DNA of 23,407 nucleotides. Origin: Methanosarcinales archaeon (GTDB lineage: Archaea; Halobacteriota; Methanosarcinia; Methanosarcinales; Methanocomedenaceae). A program made the translations under genes and the position numbers. Location of the stretch: positions 1-23,407 of the forward strand of contig DUIM01000103.1 in the NCBI GenBank assembly GCA_013330355.1, in the 5' to 3' direction. This document shows, in pieces, positions 1-5,788 of the stretch. Position 1 is the first letter of the stretch; each line of letters opens with the position of its first letter. The notes beneath the pieces were generated by a model, which was given only the letters and a program-made list of their open reading frames with translations, was not told the DNA's origin and searched no databases.

Positions 1-493
1 CATCCACATTTGAGATAATCCCGTCCATGTATGTCCTGGGGATTGTCCTGTCACTGGAAAAATTGCCAGTCTCATTCCACTGTGCAGCATGGAACTCACC
101 GGCATAGTATATCTGTTCAACTTCTGCTTCGCCTTTTCTTGAAAACTCGGTACCGTCACCAGCCACTATCTTCAGGCCGTTATATTCCCTGGGATTATGG
201 GATGCGGTTATCATTACACCCGCATTAGCATTATCACGTACATAGTACTGCAGCGCAGGTGTGGGCAGTATATCTATATCCACCACTTTCCTGCCTGTGG
301 ACAGTAATCCTGCGATGACGGCTGACTTTAGCATATTCCCTGAGACGCGGGTATCCCTGCCCACCGCTACCCTGCTGCCAAGGCCGTGCCTGTGCATATA
401 TGTGCCCAGGCTTTTTCCGAGGTTCAGGGCCATGTCGGGTGTCATTTCAGAATTTGCTATCCCTCTTACTCCATTGGTACCAAATAATGTCAT
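1..493 (-). CDS. Phosphoglucosamine mutase / phosphomannomutase family protein, N-terminal part (runs off left edge)
   Basis: This is the 5' part of an alpha-D-phosphohexomutase gene; about 164 codons are visible and the 3' end lies outside the window. The protein begins MTLFGTNGVRG, the usual N-terminus of archaeal GlmM/ManB-like enzymes. The phosphoserine catalytic loop TASHNP lies at residues 97-101 or so, with Ser98 the residue that carries the phosphate in this family. A GRDTRVSG segment near residues 45-52 is also typical. The family interconverts hexose 6-phosphate and 1-phosphate, in archaea mainly for UDP-GlcNAc or GDP-mannose synthesis. Substrate cannot be decided without the C-terminal sugar-binding domains. 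The ATG at 493 follows a GAGATGTGA stretch that could serve as ribosome binding site. The gene sits 47 bases downstream of the MobB-MoaE gene on the same strand. Confidence 0.9.
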   Translation of the reverse strand, partial: MTLFGTNGVRGIANSEMTPDMALNLGKSLGTYMHRHGLGSRVAVGRDTRVSGNMLKSAVIAGLLSTGRKVVDIDILPTPALQYYVRDNANAGVMITASHNPREYNGLKIVAGDGTEFSRKGEAEVEQIYYAGEFHAAQWNETGNFSSDRTIPRTYMDGIISNVD

Positions 494-522
494 ATTTTGT
501 TCACATCTCTACAAAGGTGTTT

Positions 523-539
523 AAGATTGAATAAATCTT
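523..539. repeat. Perfect inverted repeat AAGATT-N5-AATCTT between glmM-like gene and mobB-moaE
   Basis: A six-base perfect inverted repeat with a five-base loop lies in the 47-base gap between the two minus-strand genes, just after the stop codon of the MobB-MoaE gene. It could be a weak hairpin at the 3' end of that transcript or part of the promoter region of the downstream mutase. On the plus strand the right arm runs into a short T tract, but no plus-strand transcript is expected to end there. The role is not established. Confidence 0.35.
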
Positions 540-540
540 T

Positions 541-1368
541 TTACGGGTGGTCTTGCACCCAGAATTCGCCTGTGGTTGTGTATTCCTTTTTCCAGATGGG
601 AACCTCTGCCTTCACCCGCTCTATGGCATCTGACAGGGCCTGGAAGAGTTGCTGCCTGTGTGAGGCTGCAACTACGATATATAAGATATCCTGCCCTGCT
701 TCTATCCTGCCCACGCGGTGGTGTATCCTTACATCCAGGATGCCTTCACATGCTTTCAGGTCGGTTTCGATGAGGCTGATCTTATTGGCGGCAACTTCAT
801 TGTATGATTCGAATTCCAGGCTTTTTGTTACCATGTCCCCGGTCTTCTCCCTTACGATGCCTGTAAAACTTCCGATTGCTCCTGCTTCTCTAATCCCGGG
901 GTTCTGCCGCACTTTTGCAATAAGGGAATCAAGGGTATGGTATTCAGGCTGCTGCTCTATAATGTCGAGCAGGTTTGTAAGTACTTCATCTGCCATGTCA
1001 AGGGTACTATCCAGCCTTGCTACCTCATCCGGCAGTTCCAGGTCTCCCAATATGATCTTTGGCAGGCGGCTGTCCTTGAACCCTTCGACCACTGCATAAT
1101 CCATACCGCTGTTAGCCAGTTCATCAAGAGCATTCTTAAGGTCGGTTCCGGGGATGAATTTTGCAGAGCCATAAGAGGTCACACCCAGTACTGCCATGGC
1201 ACCGGCATTCATGTACTTTCCTGTATCTGTACCGTCCGGATTCAGGTCATGACCGGGCATATGTTTTATCGTGCCCACACTGCCGCGTTTGGCCAGTTCC
1301 CGTACAAGTTGTTCAACCAGGGTGGTCTTGCCGGATTTTTTGTAACCTGTCACTGAGATGATTTTCAT
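541..1368 (-). CDS. MobB-MoaE fusion protein, molybdenum cofactor biosynthesis
   Basis: A 275-residue two-domain protein. Residues 1 to about 140 are MobB-like: a P-loop GYKKSGKTT at 8-16, then GTIKHMPGHD and a DTGKYMNAGA segment, as in the GTP-binding accessory protein of guanine-dinucleotide cofactor synthesis. Residues from about 145 to 275 are MoaE, the large catalytic subunit of molybdopterin synthase. They show FTGIVRE (168-174), HHRVGRIEAG (216-225), the SHR motif (236-238) and the family signature VPIWKKE (256-262). MoaE works with sulfur-carrying MoaD to insert two sulfurs into precursor Z. MobB-MoaE fusions are known in other euryarchaea such as haloarchaea, so this architecture has precedent. 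The gene is divergent from the nucleotidyltransferase at 1442. In a methanogen it would serve tungsten/molybdenum formylmethanofuran or formate dehydrogenases (inference). Confidence 0.92.
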   Translation of the reverse strand: MKIISVTGYKKSGKTTLVEQLVRELAKRGSVGTIKHMPGHDLNPDGTDTGKYMNAGAMAVLGVTSYGSAKFIPGTDLKNALDELANSGMDYAVVEGFKDSRLPKIILGDLELPDEVARLDSTLDMADEVLTNLLDIIEQQPEYHTLDSLIAKVRQNPGIREAGAIGSFTGIVREKTGDMVTKSLEFESYNEVAANKISLIETDLKACEGILDVRIHHRVGRIEAGQDILYIVVAASHRQQLFQALSDAIERVKAEVPIWKKEYTTTGEFWVQDHP

Positions 1369-1407
1369 GCACTTGTATTATTGGGGCTTTACATTTTAGA
1401 CTTTGTG

Positions 1408-1414
1408 TTTTATA
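1408..1414 (+). promoter_or_regulatory. Probable TATA box of the nucleotidyltransferase gene
   Basis: The sequence TTTATAT is centred about 31 bases before the ATG at 1442. With the usual archaeal spacing of about 25 bases, transcription would begin around 1437, giving a leader of only a few bases. This fits the absence of a clear Shine-Dalgarno sequence and supports the ATG at 1442 rather than the next one at 1463. Confidence 0.4.
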
Positions 1415-1441
1415 TGGATTGAAGGCAATCCTGGATATTGA

Positions 1442-2152
1442 ATGCGCCGCAAGACCGCAACCATGGGACACCAGAGAACTATCACTTATGAGCAAGGGCA
1501 GTGGGAACTGCTGGGGAACTTCAGGCAAATGGCGGCTGGTGTGATGTATTCCCTTGGAAATGCAGGATTTGAAAGTTATGTTTACGGCAGCCTTGCCAGG
1601 GGTGATGTATCACAAACCAGCGATATCGATATCATTATTCCGGGGGTGGTGCAATCATTCATGGTGGAACTGGCGCTGGATGAACACGGCATCACTGGCA
1701 GGAAGCTGGTACAGGCCACGCCGGGTGGGCTTGCCAAGGCACATATCTACCTGCCAGGGAATACTATGGTCACGTTCCCTCTGGTCGGGCCTACTACCAG
1801 GGAACTGGATTTCTATGCATTCGGGGGACAGCTGGGTCCGGATGGGCTGGGGGATGTGCTCAATAACCGTGTTCCTGGTGTTGATAAACGGTTGATGTTG
1901 ATTGAACCGATGCCGGAGGGGCATGTTGAAACGCCGCTGTCAGACCTGCCGCCGGGTTCGGTAGCCAGGAAGATCGGGGTGGGACAGGATATTGTTGAAG
2001 AGAGGATCAGGGTGCTGAACAGGCGGGCGAGGGTTGGTGTTACCGGGGTGTATCTTGACAGGATGCTGGCCCCGGATGAGGGGTTTGAAGCTGTGCTTGA
2101 GGAGATCGCGGCAAGGGATTCGCTGGTGAGGCGCAGGGTGAAGGGGAGATGA
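1442..2152 (+). CDS. Conserved archaeal nucleotidyltransferase-fold protein (COG1665-like)
   Basis: A 236-residue protein with a polymerase-beta nucleotidyltransferase core. The signature GSLARGD (49-55) is followed by DID at 61-63, and a third acidic residue in ELDFYAF (Asp123) sits at the place expected for the catalytic triad, so the active site looks complete. It resembles the widely conserved but uncharacterised archaeal predicted nucleotidyltransferases (COG1665, from memory). It is longer than the minimal MNT proteins of toxin-antitoxin pairs and has no HEPN partner next to it. Substrate and function are unknown. It stands alone on the plus strand, divergent from mobB-moaE and convergent to the tRNA-Ser cassette. 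The ATG at 1442 is chosen because a TATA box lies about 31 bases upstream; a start at 1463 is possible. Confidence 0.75.
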   Translation: MRRKTATMGHQRTITYEQGQWELLGNFRQMAAGVMYSLGNAGFESYVYGSLARGDVSQTSDIDIIIPGVVQSFMVELALDEHGITGRKLVQATPGGLAKAHIYLPGNTMVTFPLVGPTTRELDFYAFGGQLGPDGLGDVLNNRVPGVDKRLMLIEPMPEGHVETPLSDLPPGSVARKIGVGQDIVEERIRVLNRRARVGVTGVYLDRMLAPDEGFEAVLEEIAARDSLVRRRVKGR

Positions 2153-2261
2153 GGAGGGTCTGGTGTGTGTTTGGTGGTTTTTTCGACAGAGGGGATGGAG
2201 AATACTAAAAATCCAATAATCCAATATCGATAGAATTTCTGAGCATACTACCGATGCCTTT

Positions 2262-2276
2262 CGGATTTTTAATCCG
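2262..2276. terminator. Hairpin CGGATT-TTT-AATCCG in the convergent gap
   Basis: A perfect six-base-pair inverted repeat with a three-base T/A loop lies about 30 bases beyond the 3' end of the left tRNA-Ser copy and about 110 bases beyond the nucleotidyltransferase stop. The gap 2153-2305 also has a TTTTTT tract (about 2180-2185), a usual archaeal termination signal for plus-strand transcripts. I read the region as a bidirectional end-of-transcript zone. No gene is visible in it. Confidence 0.35.
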
Positions 2277-2302
2277 GGGTAATGATATAAGAGAAAGGTG
2301 GT

Positions 2303-2389
2303 AAGCGCCGAGGGGGAGATTCGAACTCCCGAGGGGAACCAAGCCCCACAAGCTTTCCAAGCTTGCGCCATACCGCTAGACTACTTCGG
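2303..2389. repeat. Left direct repeat of the tRNA-flanked cassette
   Basis: This 87-base stretch is repeated at 3487-3573 with only two internal differences (2360/3544 and 2385/3569). The first 57 bases, 2303-2359, are identical without interruption. It covers a whole tRNA-Ser gene, so it is either the trace of a tandem duplication or a pair of attachment sites around an inserted 1.1-kb element. Confidence 0.85.
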
Positions 2390-2390
2390 A
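2306..2390 (-). tRNA. tRNA-Ser(GGA)-like gene, left copy, acceptor stem damaged; possible tRNA pseudogene
   Basis: This 85-base copy matches the intact tRNA-Ser at 3490-3574 except at three positions. The D arm, anticodon stem with GGA anticodon, long variable arm and T arm with TTCGAAT are all preserved. The differences lie towards the 5' end: 2390 makes nucleotide 1 a U facing C72, 2385 makes nucleotide 6 an A facing C67, and 2360 changes loop position 32 from C to U. The two acceptor-stem changes each break a pair, so charging or 5' maturation is probably impaired. The 3' 54 bases are identical to the intact copy, as are three flanking bases beyond. It lies 44 bases downstream of the HEPN gene. 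CCA is not encoded. It may be a decaying duplicate or the far attachment site of an integrated cassette. Confidence 0.75.
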
Positions 2391-2434
2391 GTGTTTCCAT
2401 TGCATATATGAGAACACCATAAATGCAATTACAA

Positions 2435-2875
2435 TTATTCGATGAGTTTCTCCATTTCACCAATGAACTCAAGGCAAGTGTTATAGATAATATTCAAATC
2501 CTCATCAACCTCAACAAAATCCAGGGAATACTGGGTATTATGTCTCATATCCCGCAAAGAATCGAGAAATAAAACAAACTTCTTATCAAGCCTATTATTC
2601 AAAACATACTCCGATTCCACATACCTTGCCACACAGAAATGACTTCTCTCCTTTATCCCGTCTTTAAAAAGCAATGCCCTCGCCGCATGAAAAAATGCAT
2701 TATACAAAGCAAGTACACTCATTCGGGTCATGTCCGAATCAATTAATTTCCCTGCATCCTTAAGAAATATATCCGCCTGCCGTATACTCTTTCTGGCCAA
2801 ATCTATACTAGGACCGCGCTTTTGCAATAACCCCTTATTGAAACATCTTTCAACTTCAGCCAAACACATCACCAT
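2435..2875 (-). CDS. HEPN domain protein (COG1895-like), probable toxin of an MNT/HEPN pair
   Basis: A 146-residue, mainly helical protein. The segment LYNAFFHAARALLFKDGI (58-74), a nearby SH pair at 78-79 and the later RDMRHNTQY segment (108-116) match the layout of the small HEPN family that pairs with minimal nucleotidyltransferases. HEPN toxins of this class are RNases in studied systems, using an R-x4-6-H type motif. Here the C-terminal motif reads R-D-M-R-H-N-T-Q-Y, so the exact catalytic residues are unclear. The ATG at 2875 overlaps the end of the upstream MNT gene by 20 bases, which indicates one transcript and coupled translation. Codons and composition are clearly richer in A and T than in the neighbouring housekeeping genes, suggesting acquisition. 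The RNA target is unknown. Confidence 0.8.
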   Translation of the reverse strand: MVMCLAEVERCFNKGLLQKRGPSIDLARKSIRQADIFLKDAGKLIDSDMTRMSVLALYNAFFHAARALLFKDGIKERSHFCVARYVESEYVLNNRLDKKFVLFLDSLRDMRHNTQYSLDFVEVDEDLNIIYNTCLEFIGEMEKLIE

Positions 2876-3413
2876 TTACAGCTATTGAACTCAATTTCAA
2901 CCGATAAAAAAATTCAGGGTCATTATCCATTATATCCTTTATCTTTGAGTCACTTAAAACAAATAGTTTTACTTCCATCCCAAAGTCCTTCTCAATCTCC
3001 CTGGTGATTTCTCTTAGTTCAATATTTGAAACTTTTTCTTGCTTATAGCACCATAGATCAATGTCGCTCTCTTTAGTATCCTCTCCTGATGCAAAACTAC
3101 CGTAAACCCCTACCTTTCCTGATTTCATTAGTTTTTTAAAGTTTTTATTCCCTGATAAGTCCGAAATATTTATCAAAGAAACCATTTTTTTAAGTATAGG
3201 ATTATCCCTGACCAGATAGATTGTTTTCCTGTTTTTGACTTTCTTTTCCTCGGCAAACCCCAATCTTTTAAATAACTTGATCGAATTGTGGACAGAAAAA
3301 GGCGATATAGCAAGTATTTCTGCAATCTCCCTGATATATAACCCCTCTTCCTTCTTCAAAAGTCTGAGAACCTTAAGATTTGATTTCGTAAATATATGGC
3401 TCAAATCGTACAT
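2856..3413 (-). CDS. Winged-helix/MNT nucleotidyltransferase fusion, probable antitoxin and autoregulator
   Basis: A 185-residue protein with two parts. Residues about 1-70 form a winged helix-turn-helix (EGLYIREIAEILAISPFSVH region, then a KNRKTIYLV wing). Residues about 90-185 form a minimal nucleotidyltransferase domain with GS at 105-106 and DID at 117-119. The third carboxylate normally found on a following strand is not obvious; the local sequence is MEVKLFVLS (146-154), where Glu147 is the only candidate. In studied MNT/HEPN systems the MNT partner silences the HEPN RNase, in one case by adding AMP to a tyrosine. The DNA-binding domain suggests it also represses its own promoter. It lies upstream of and overlaps the HEPN gene. 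A TATA box about 23 bases before the ATG implies a leaderless mRNA. Confidence 0.82.
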   Translation of the reverse strand: MYDLSHIFTKSNLKVLRLLKKEEGLYIREIAEILAISPFSVHNSIKLFKRLGFAEEKKVKNRKTIYLVRDNPILKKMVSLINISDLSGNKNFKKLMKSGKVGVYGSFASGEDTKESDIDLWCYKQEKVSNIELREITREIEKDFGMEVKLFVLSDSKIKDIMDNDPEFFYRLKLSSIAVNGDVFG

Positions 3414-3424
3414 ATAAATTGTAC
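3408..3424. promoter_or_regulatory. Candidate operator: inverted repeat GTACA-N7-TGTAC over the MNT start codon
   Basis: A perfect five-base inverted repeat spans the predicted transcription start and the ATG of the winged-helix/MNT gene. The octamer GTACATAT also occurs twice in direct orientation here (3408-3415 and 3421-3428). A regulator bound here would block RNA polymerase, so this is a good candidate site for autorepression by the encoded winged-helix protein. This is an inference from position. Confidence 0.4.
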
Positions 3425-3431
3425 ATATTGT

Positions 3432-3441
3432 TATATATTTA
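3432..3441 (-). promoter_or_regulatory. TATA box of the MNT/HEPN operon
   Basis: On the minus strand the sequence reads AAATATATAA, centred about 23 bases before the MNT start codon. That spacing predicts transcription starting at or very close to the ATG (leaderless). A second inverted repeat, GTTATA-N5-TATAAC at 3452-3468, lies just upstream and could be a further regulatory site. Confidence 0.5.
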
Positions 3442-3451
3442 AAAACGTTTC

Positions 3452-3468
3452 GTTATAAAAAATATAAC
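3452..3468. repeat. Perfect inverted repeat GTTATA-N5-TATAAC upstream of the MNT TATA box
   Basis: Six-base arms separated by an A5 spacer lie about 10 bases upstream of the predicted TATA box and about 20 bases from the 3' end of the intact tRNA-Ser gene. On the minus strand the spacer is a T tract, so the same sequence could help end tRNA transcription. It could equally be a binding site for the cassette regulator. Confidence 0.35.
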
Positions 3469-3486
3469 AACAACAGTAGAATAATA

Positions 3487-3573
3487 AAGCGCCGAGGGGG
3501 AGATTCGAACTCCCGAGGGGAACCAAGCCCCACAAGCTTTCCAGGCTTGCGCCATACCGCTAGACTACCTCGG
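3487..3573. repeat. Right direct repeat of the tRNA-flanked cassette
   Basis: Partner of the repeat at 2303-2389, offset by 1184 bases. It contains the intact tRNA-Ser. The sequence between the two repeats carries only the MNT and HEPN genes. Confidence 0.85.
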
Positions 3574-3574
3574 C
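3490..3574 (-). tRNA. tRNA-Ser(GGA)
   Basis: A complete 85-base class II tRNA. The acceptor stem GCCGAGG pairs perfectly with CCTCGGC, followed by discriminator G73 as usual for archaeal tRNA-Ser. The anticodon stem CAAGC/GCTTG encloses the loop CTGGAAA, so the anticodon is GGA, reading UCC and UCU serine codons. A long variable arm (GGGG with CCCC) and the T arm GGGAG-TTCGAAT-CTCCC follow. CCA is not encoded and must be added after transcription. The gene starts 37 bases downstream of the Cbf5 stop codon and may be co-transcribed with that operon; a tRNA-Ser in this place after cbf5 also occurs in other euryarchaea (from memory), so this is likely the resident copy. Confidence 0.95.
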
Positions 3575-3611
3575 ATCAAGGTATCCGTATTTTGCGTTTA
3601 GCTGACAATTT

Positions 3612-4631
3612 TCAGTCAGCTTCATCTTTTCTTTCAGTCTTCGTTATCCAGCCCTTGGGATAAGTACCCTCAGGCATCAGCACCCGCTTAGTATTGGCCA
3701 CCATACCAGTCTCTGCCTCAAGCACGGCATCCGTGTCCATAAGGCTCCATGCCAGCGCAACCGCTTCGCCTTTTAAGCTCATGACCAGCACCATATCGCC
3801 CGTGTTCATACAAGTATCCACCTTCACCACACCAGGCGCAGCCAAGCTGGCACCATGACAGATGGCATCCACAGCACTATCCCTTATCAAAATCCTGGGC
3901 AGATGCACAAGACCCGCCTCCATTGGACGAATCACCCTGCGCAGTTCGCTCTCGTCATCCGACTCCTGGTACATAACCATAGCATCCTTCAGGTCGAACA
4001 GCGTCATCATGCTGTCATCCTCCCTGAACGGACCGCTGCGGGTTCTCCGCAACTCCTGCATATGCGCACCAGAACCAAGAGCTTCACCCATATCATGGCA
4101 CAGCTTCCTGATATACGTACCCGCCTCACAGCCCACGCGCATCAGCACCTTGGTACCATTGATCTCAAGTATATCCAGGTAATAGATATTGCGTATCCTT
4201 ACCTCACGTTTCACAGCCGACTTTACCGGAGGTCTCTGGTAGATAGGTCCCGTGAACTCCTGTGCGATCTCCTTAACTACTGTCTTTTTTACAGTGGAGT
4301 GTAATTTCATTAAACATATATATTCCTTCCCCGCAGTCATAAGCGCCCCAACCGACTTGGTTGCATTGCCCAGCATAATAGGCAAAAGACCAGTAACCTT
4401 AGGGTCCAGTGTTCCACCGTGTCCTGACCTGGGAAGGTCCAGTATCTTCTTCACCCACGACACCACCTCATGACTGGTGGGTCCGGCAGGTTTGTCGAGA
4501 TTGATAACACCGTGAGTAATATGGTCCCTTATAGGACGCTTGTTAGGAATAAATCCATAAGCAGGATCAGTGGTATCCTCCACTTTGCATTCTAATTCCC
4601 GATTGATATCAGCAGGCAATTTATGATCCAT
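3612..4631 (-). CDS. cbf5: Cbf5 (TruB-family) pseudouridine synthase, catalytic subunit of H/ACA RNPs
   Basis: A 339-residue protein that converts uridine to pseudouridine in rRNA, guided by H/ACA RNAs with Nop10, Gar1 and L7Ae; it can also act on tRNA U55. The N-terminus has the archaeal/eukaryotic extension, followed by GVINLDKPAGPTSHEV (41-56) and the catalytic loop GHGGTLDP, with Asp76 as the nucleophile. The RRTRSGPF segment and GCEAGTYIRKL are typical of the catalytic core. A PUA domain occupies about residues 245-325. The ATG at 4631 directly follows the TAG stop of cytidylate kinase, and GAGGGG four bases upstream serves as ribosome binding site, so translation is coupled. Length is normal for archaeal Cbf5. 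Confidence 0.97.
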   Translation of the reverse strand: MDHKLPADINRELECKVEDTTDPAYGFIPNKRPIRDHITHGVINLDKPAGPTSHEVVSWVKKILDLPRSGHGGTLDPKVTGLLPIMLGNATKSVGALMTAGKEYICLMKLHSTVKKTVVKEIAQEFTGPIYQRPPVKSAVKREVRIRNIYYLDILEINGTKVLMRVGCEAGTYIRKLCHDMGEALGSGAHMQELRRTRSGPFREDDSMMTLFDLKDAMVMYQESDDESELRRVIRPMEAGLVHLPRILIRDSAVDAICHGASLAAPGVVKVDTCMNTGDMVLVMSLKGEAVALAWSLMDTDAVLEAETGMVANTKRVLMPEGTYPKGWITKTERKDEAD

Positions 4632-5171
4632 CTAACCCCTCAGCCCCTTTTCCTTCATAGATTCAATTGCTGTAATAGCAACATTCGCCGTAGCTTCCTG
4701 ATTCCAGACACTGGACTCGATCACCAGGTCGCACAGGGTCAGGTCAGATATATCGATATCATAGTACTCACTGTACCGCTTTGCCTCACTCTCCTGGCGC
4801 ACCATTGTCTCGTCCATGGCCTGCTGAAGGGAAATATTCTCTCTGCCTGCGATCCGCCTTGCCCTGACCCCCACATCGGTCTTGAGCATTATCTTCAGGT
4901 CAGCATCTATCAGCCAGCCCGATAGACGTCCCTCGAACAGGAAATCCCCTTTGGTCTTTGAAAGTTCCACCTGCCGCCTGTCGATCTCCTTGTCAATGGC
5001 AGGATCAGCTTCGGCCATATGCCCGAACTTTTCAAGATCCACTCCATTTTCCTTTGCCATGGCCCTGAAAACGTCACCTGAGGACACAAGTTTCAAGTTA
5101 AAATGTTCAGCTATCGCCCTTGAAAGCGTGCTCTTCCCGCTCCCTGGTGGACCGCTGACTGTAATTATCAT
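4632..5171 (-). CDS. cmk: Cytidylate kinase, archaeal type
   Basis: Phosphorylates CMP and dCMP to the diphosphates. The P-loop GPPGSGKST stands at the N-terminus (about residues 6-14), followed by LVSSGDVFRAMA, the nucleotide-monophosphate binding region, and FEGRLSGWL further on. About 179 residues, the compact archaeal form. A longer reading from a TTG at 5177 would overlap the upstream stop codon. I prefer the ATG at 5171 because MIITVSGPPGSGKST is the standard family N-terminus. It begins two bases after the DUF106 stop and ends directly against cbf5. In other euryarchaea L34e and L14e genes flank cmk; neither is present here. Confidence 0.93.
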   Translation of the reverse strand: MIITVSGPPGSGKSTLSRAIAEHFNLKLVSSGDVFRAMAKENGVDLEKFGHMAEADPAIDKEIDRRQVELSKTKGDFLFEGRLSGWLIDADLKIMLKTDVGVRARRIAGRENISLQQAMDETMVRQESEAKRYSEYYDIDISDLTLCDLVIESSVWNQEATANVAITAIESMKEKGLRG

Positions 5172-5173
5172 AT

Positions 5174-5785
5174 TCAAACGCCGCCGATATTCAGGCTCTT
5201 CCTGATAATCTGGCTGATAGGCAGACTGCAGATGAAATACCAGTATATCCAGTACTGGATAGGACCCAGTGCAAATCCGGTCAGCGACTTTTCACCCCAG
5301 AACGGGAATATAAGGGCTGGATCAGGATGCTCGCCGATGTAAAGATACGCCCACATGAACAGGGGCAGCGAGATAATGCTGATATAAGCCATGGGTTTGA
5401 ACTGCTGTTTGGTCATTTGCATCTGGTCATTCATCATGGCTGAGCGCTCTGCTTCCATTTTCTTCACTTTAGCCTGGTTATCTGCAAGCTGCGCCTCCCT
5501 GAAATCCTTCTGGAAGTTCTTCATCTGGTCCTGCACCCGGCGCATCAGTTCCCAATCCATGGTATATTTCTGGATCAGCGATGCATACAGGCCGGTAATA
5601 GCGGCCATCACGAACAGCATAATATGGAAGGGCAGGATATCGGGCAGCGGCCCCAGTAATATCTGTACTACCTCACCTACCTGTATCCTGAAACGTTCAC
5701 CAAGCAGGATGATCCCGAACATCATTCCGAAACCAAGGGCAAGTGCAGCCCTTTCCAGTGTCTGCTTAAAGTCAGATTTTGGCAT
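5174..5785 (-). CDS. DUF106 membrane protein, archaeal Oxa1/EMC3/YidC-type insertase candidate
   Basis: A 203-residue membrane protein. Hydrophobic segments lie at about residues 15-30, 45-68, 132-150 and 175-193. Between the first pair and the second pair is a charged, probably coiled-coil region (about 75-125, rich in K, E, Q and M). This layout, with a cytosolic coiled coil and methionine-rich helices, is that of DUF106/EMC3/TMCO1 proteins, which are related to the YidC/Oxa1 insertases. It is expected to help insert membrane proteins, which fits its place two genes downstream of secY. The ATG at 5785 follows the TAG stop of adenylate kinase by three bases, with GGAG in the end of that gene as ribosome binding site. 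Confidence 0.9.
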   Translation of the reverse strand: MPKSDFKQTLERAALALGFGMMFGIILLGERFRIQVGEVVQILLGPLPDILPFHIMLFVMAAITGLYASLIQKYTMDWELMRRVQDQMKNFQKDFREAQLADNQAKVKKMEAERSAMMNDQMQMTKQQFKPMAYISIISLPLFMWAYLYIGEHPDPALIFPFWGEKSLTGFALGPIQYWIYWYFICSLPISQIIRKSLNIGGV

Positions 5786-5788
5786 GTA

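Noticed and set aside
497..1099. 200-residue plus-strand reading frame opposite the MobB-MoaE gene
   Set aside because: It is an antisense shadow of a well-supported gene, with a composition (Ser, Arg, Cys rich) typical of such shadows and no family resemblance.
1940..2371. 143-residue minus-strand frame running through the left tRNA-Ser and under the nucleotidyltransferase
   Set aside because: It reads through a tRNA copy and lies antisense to a gene with a clear active-site signature; there is no credible start.
2303..3573. CRISPR-like interpretation of the repeated GAGGGGGAGATTCGAAC sequence
   Set aside because: There are only two copies 1184 bases apart and both fold as complete tRNA-Ser genes with T arms and long variable arms.
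3855..4304. 149-residue plus-strand frame opposite cbf5
   Set aside because: Antisense to strongly conserved Cbf5 coding sequence; no ribosome binding site or promoter seen.
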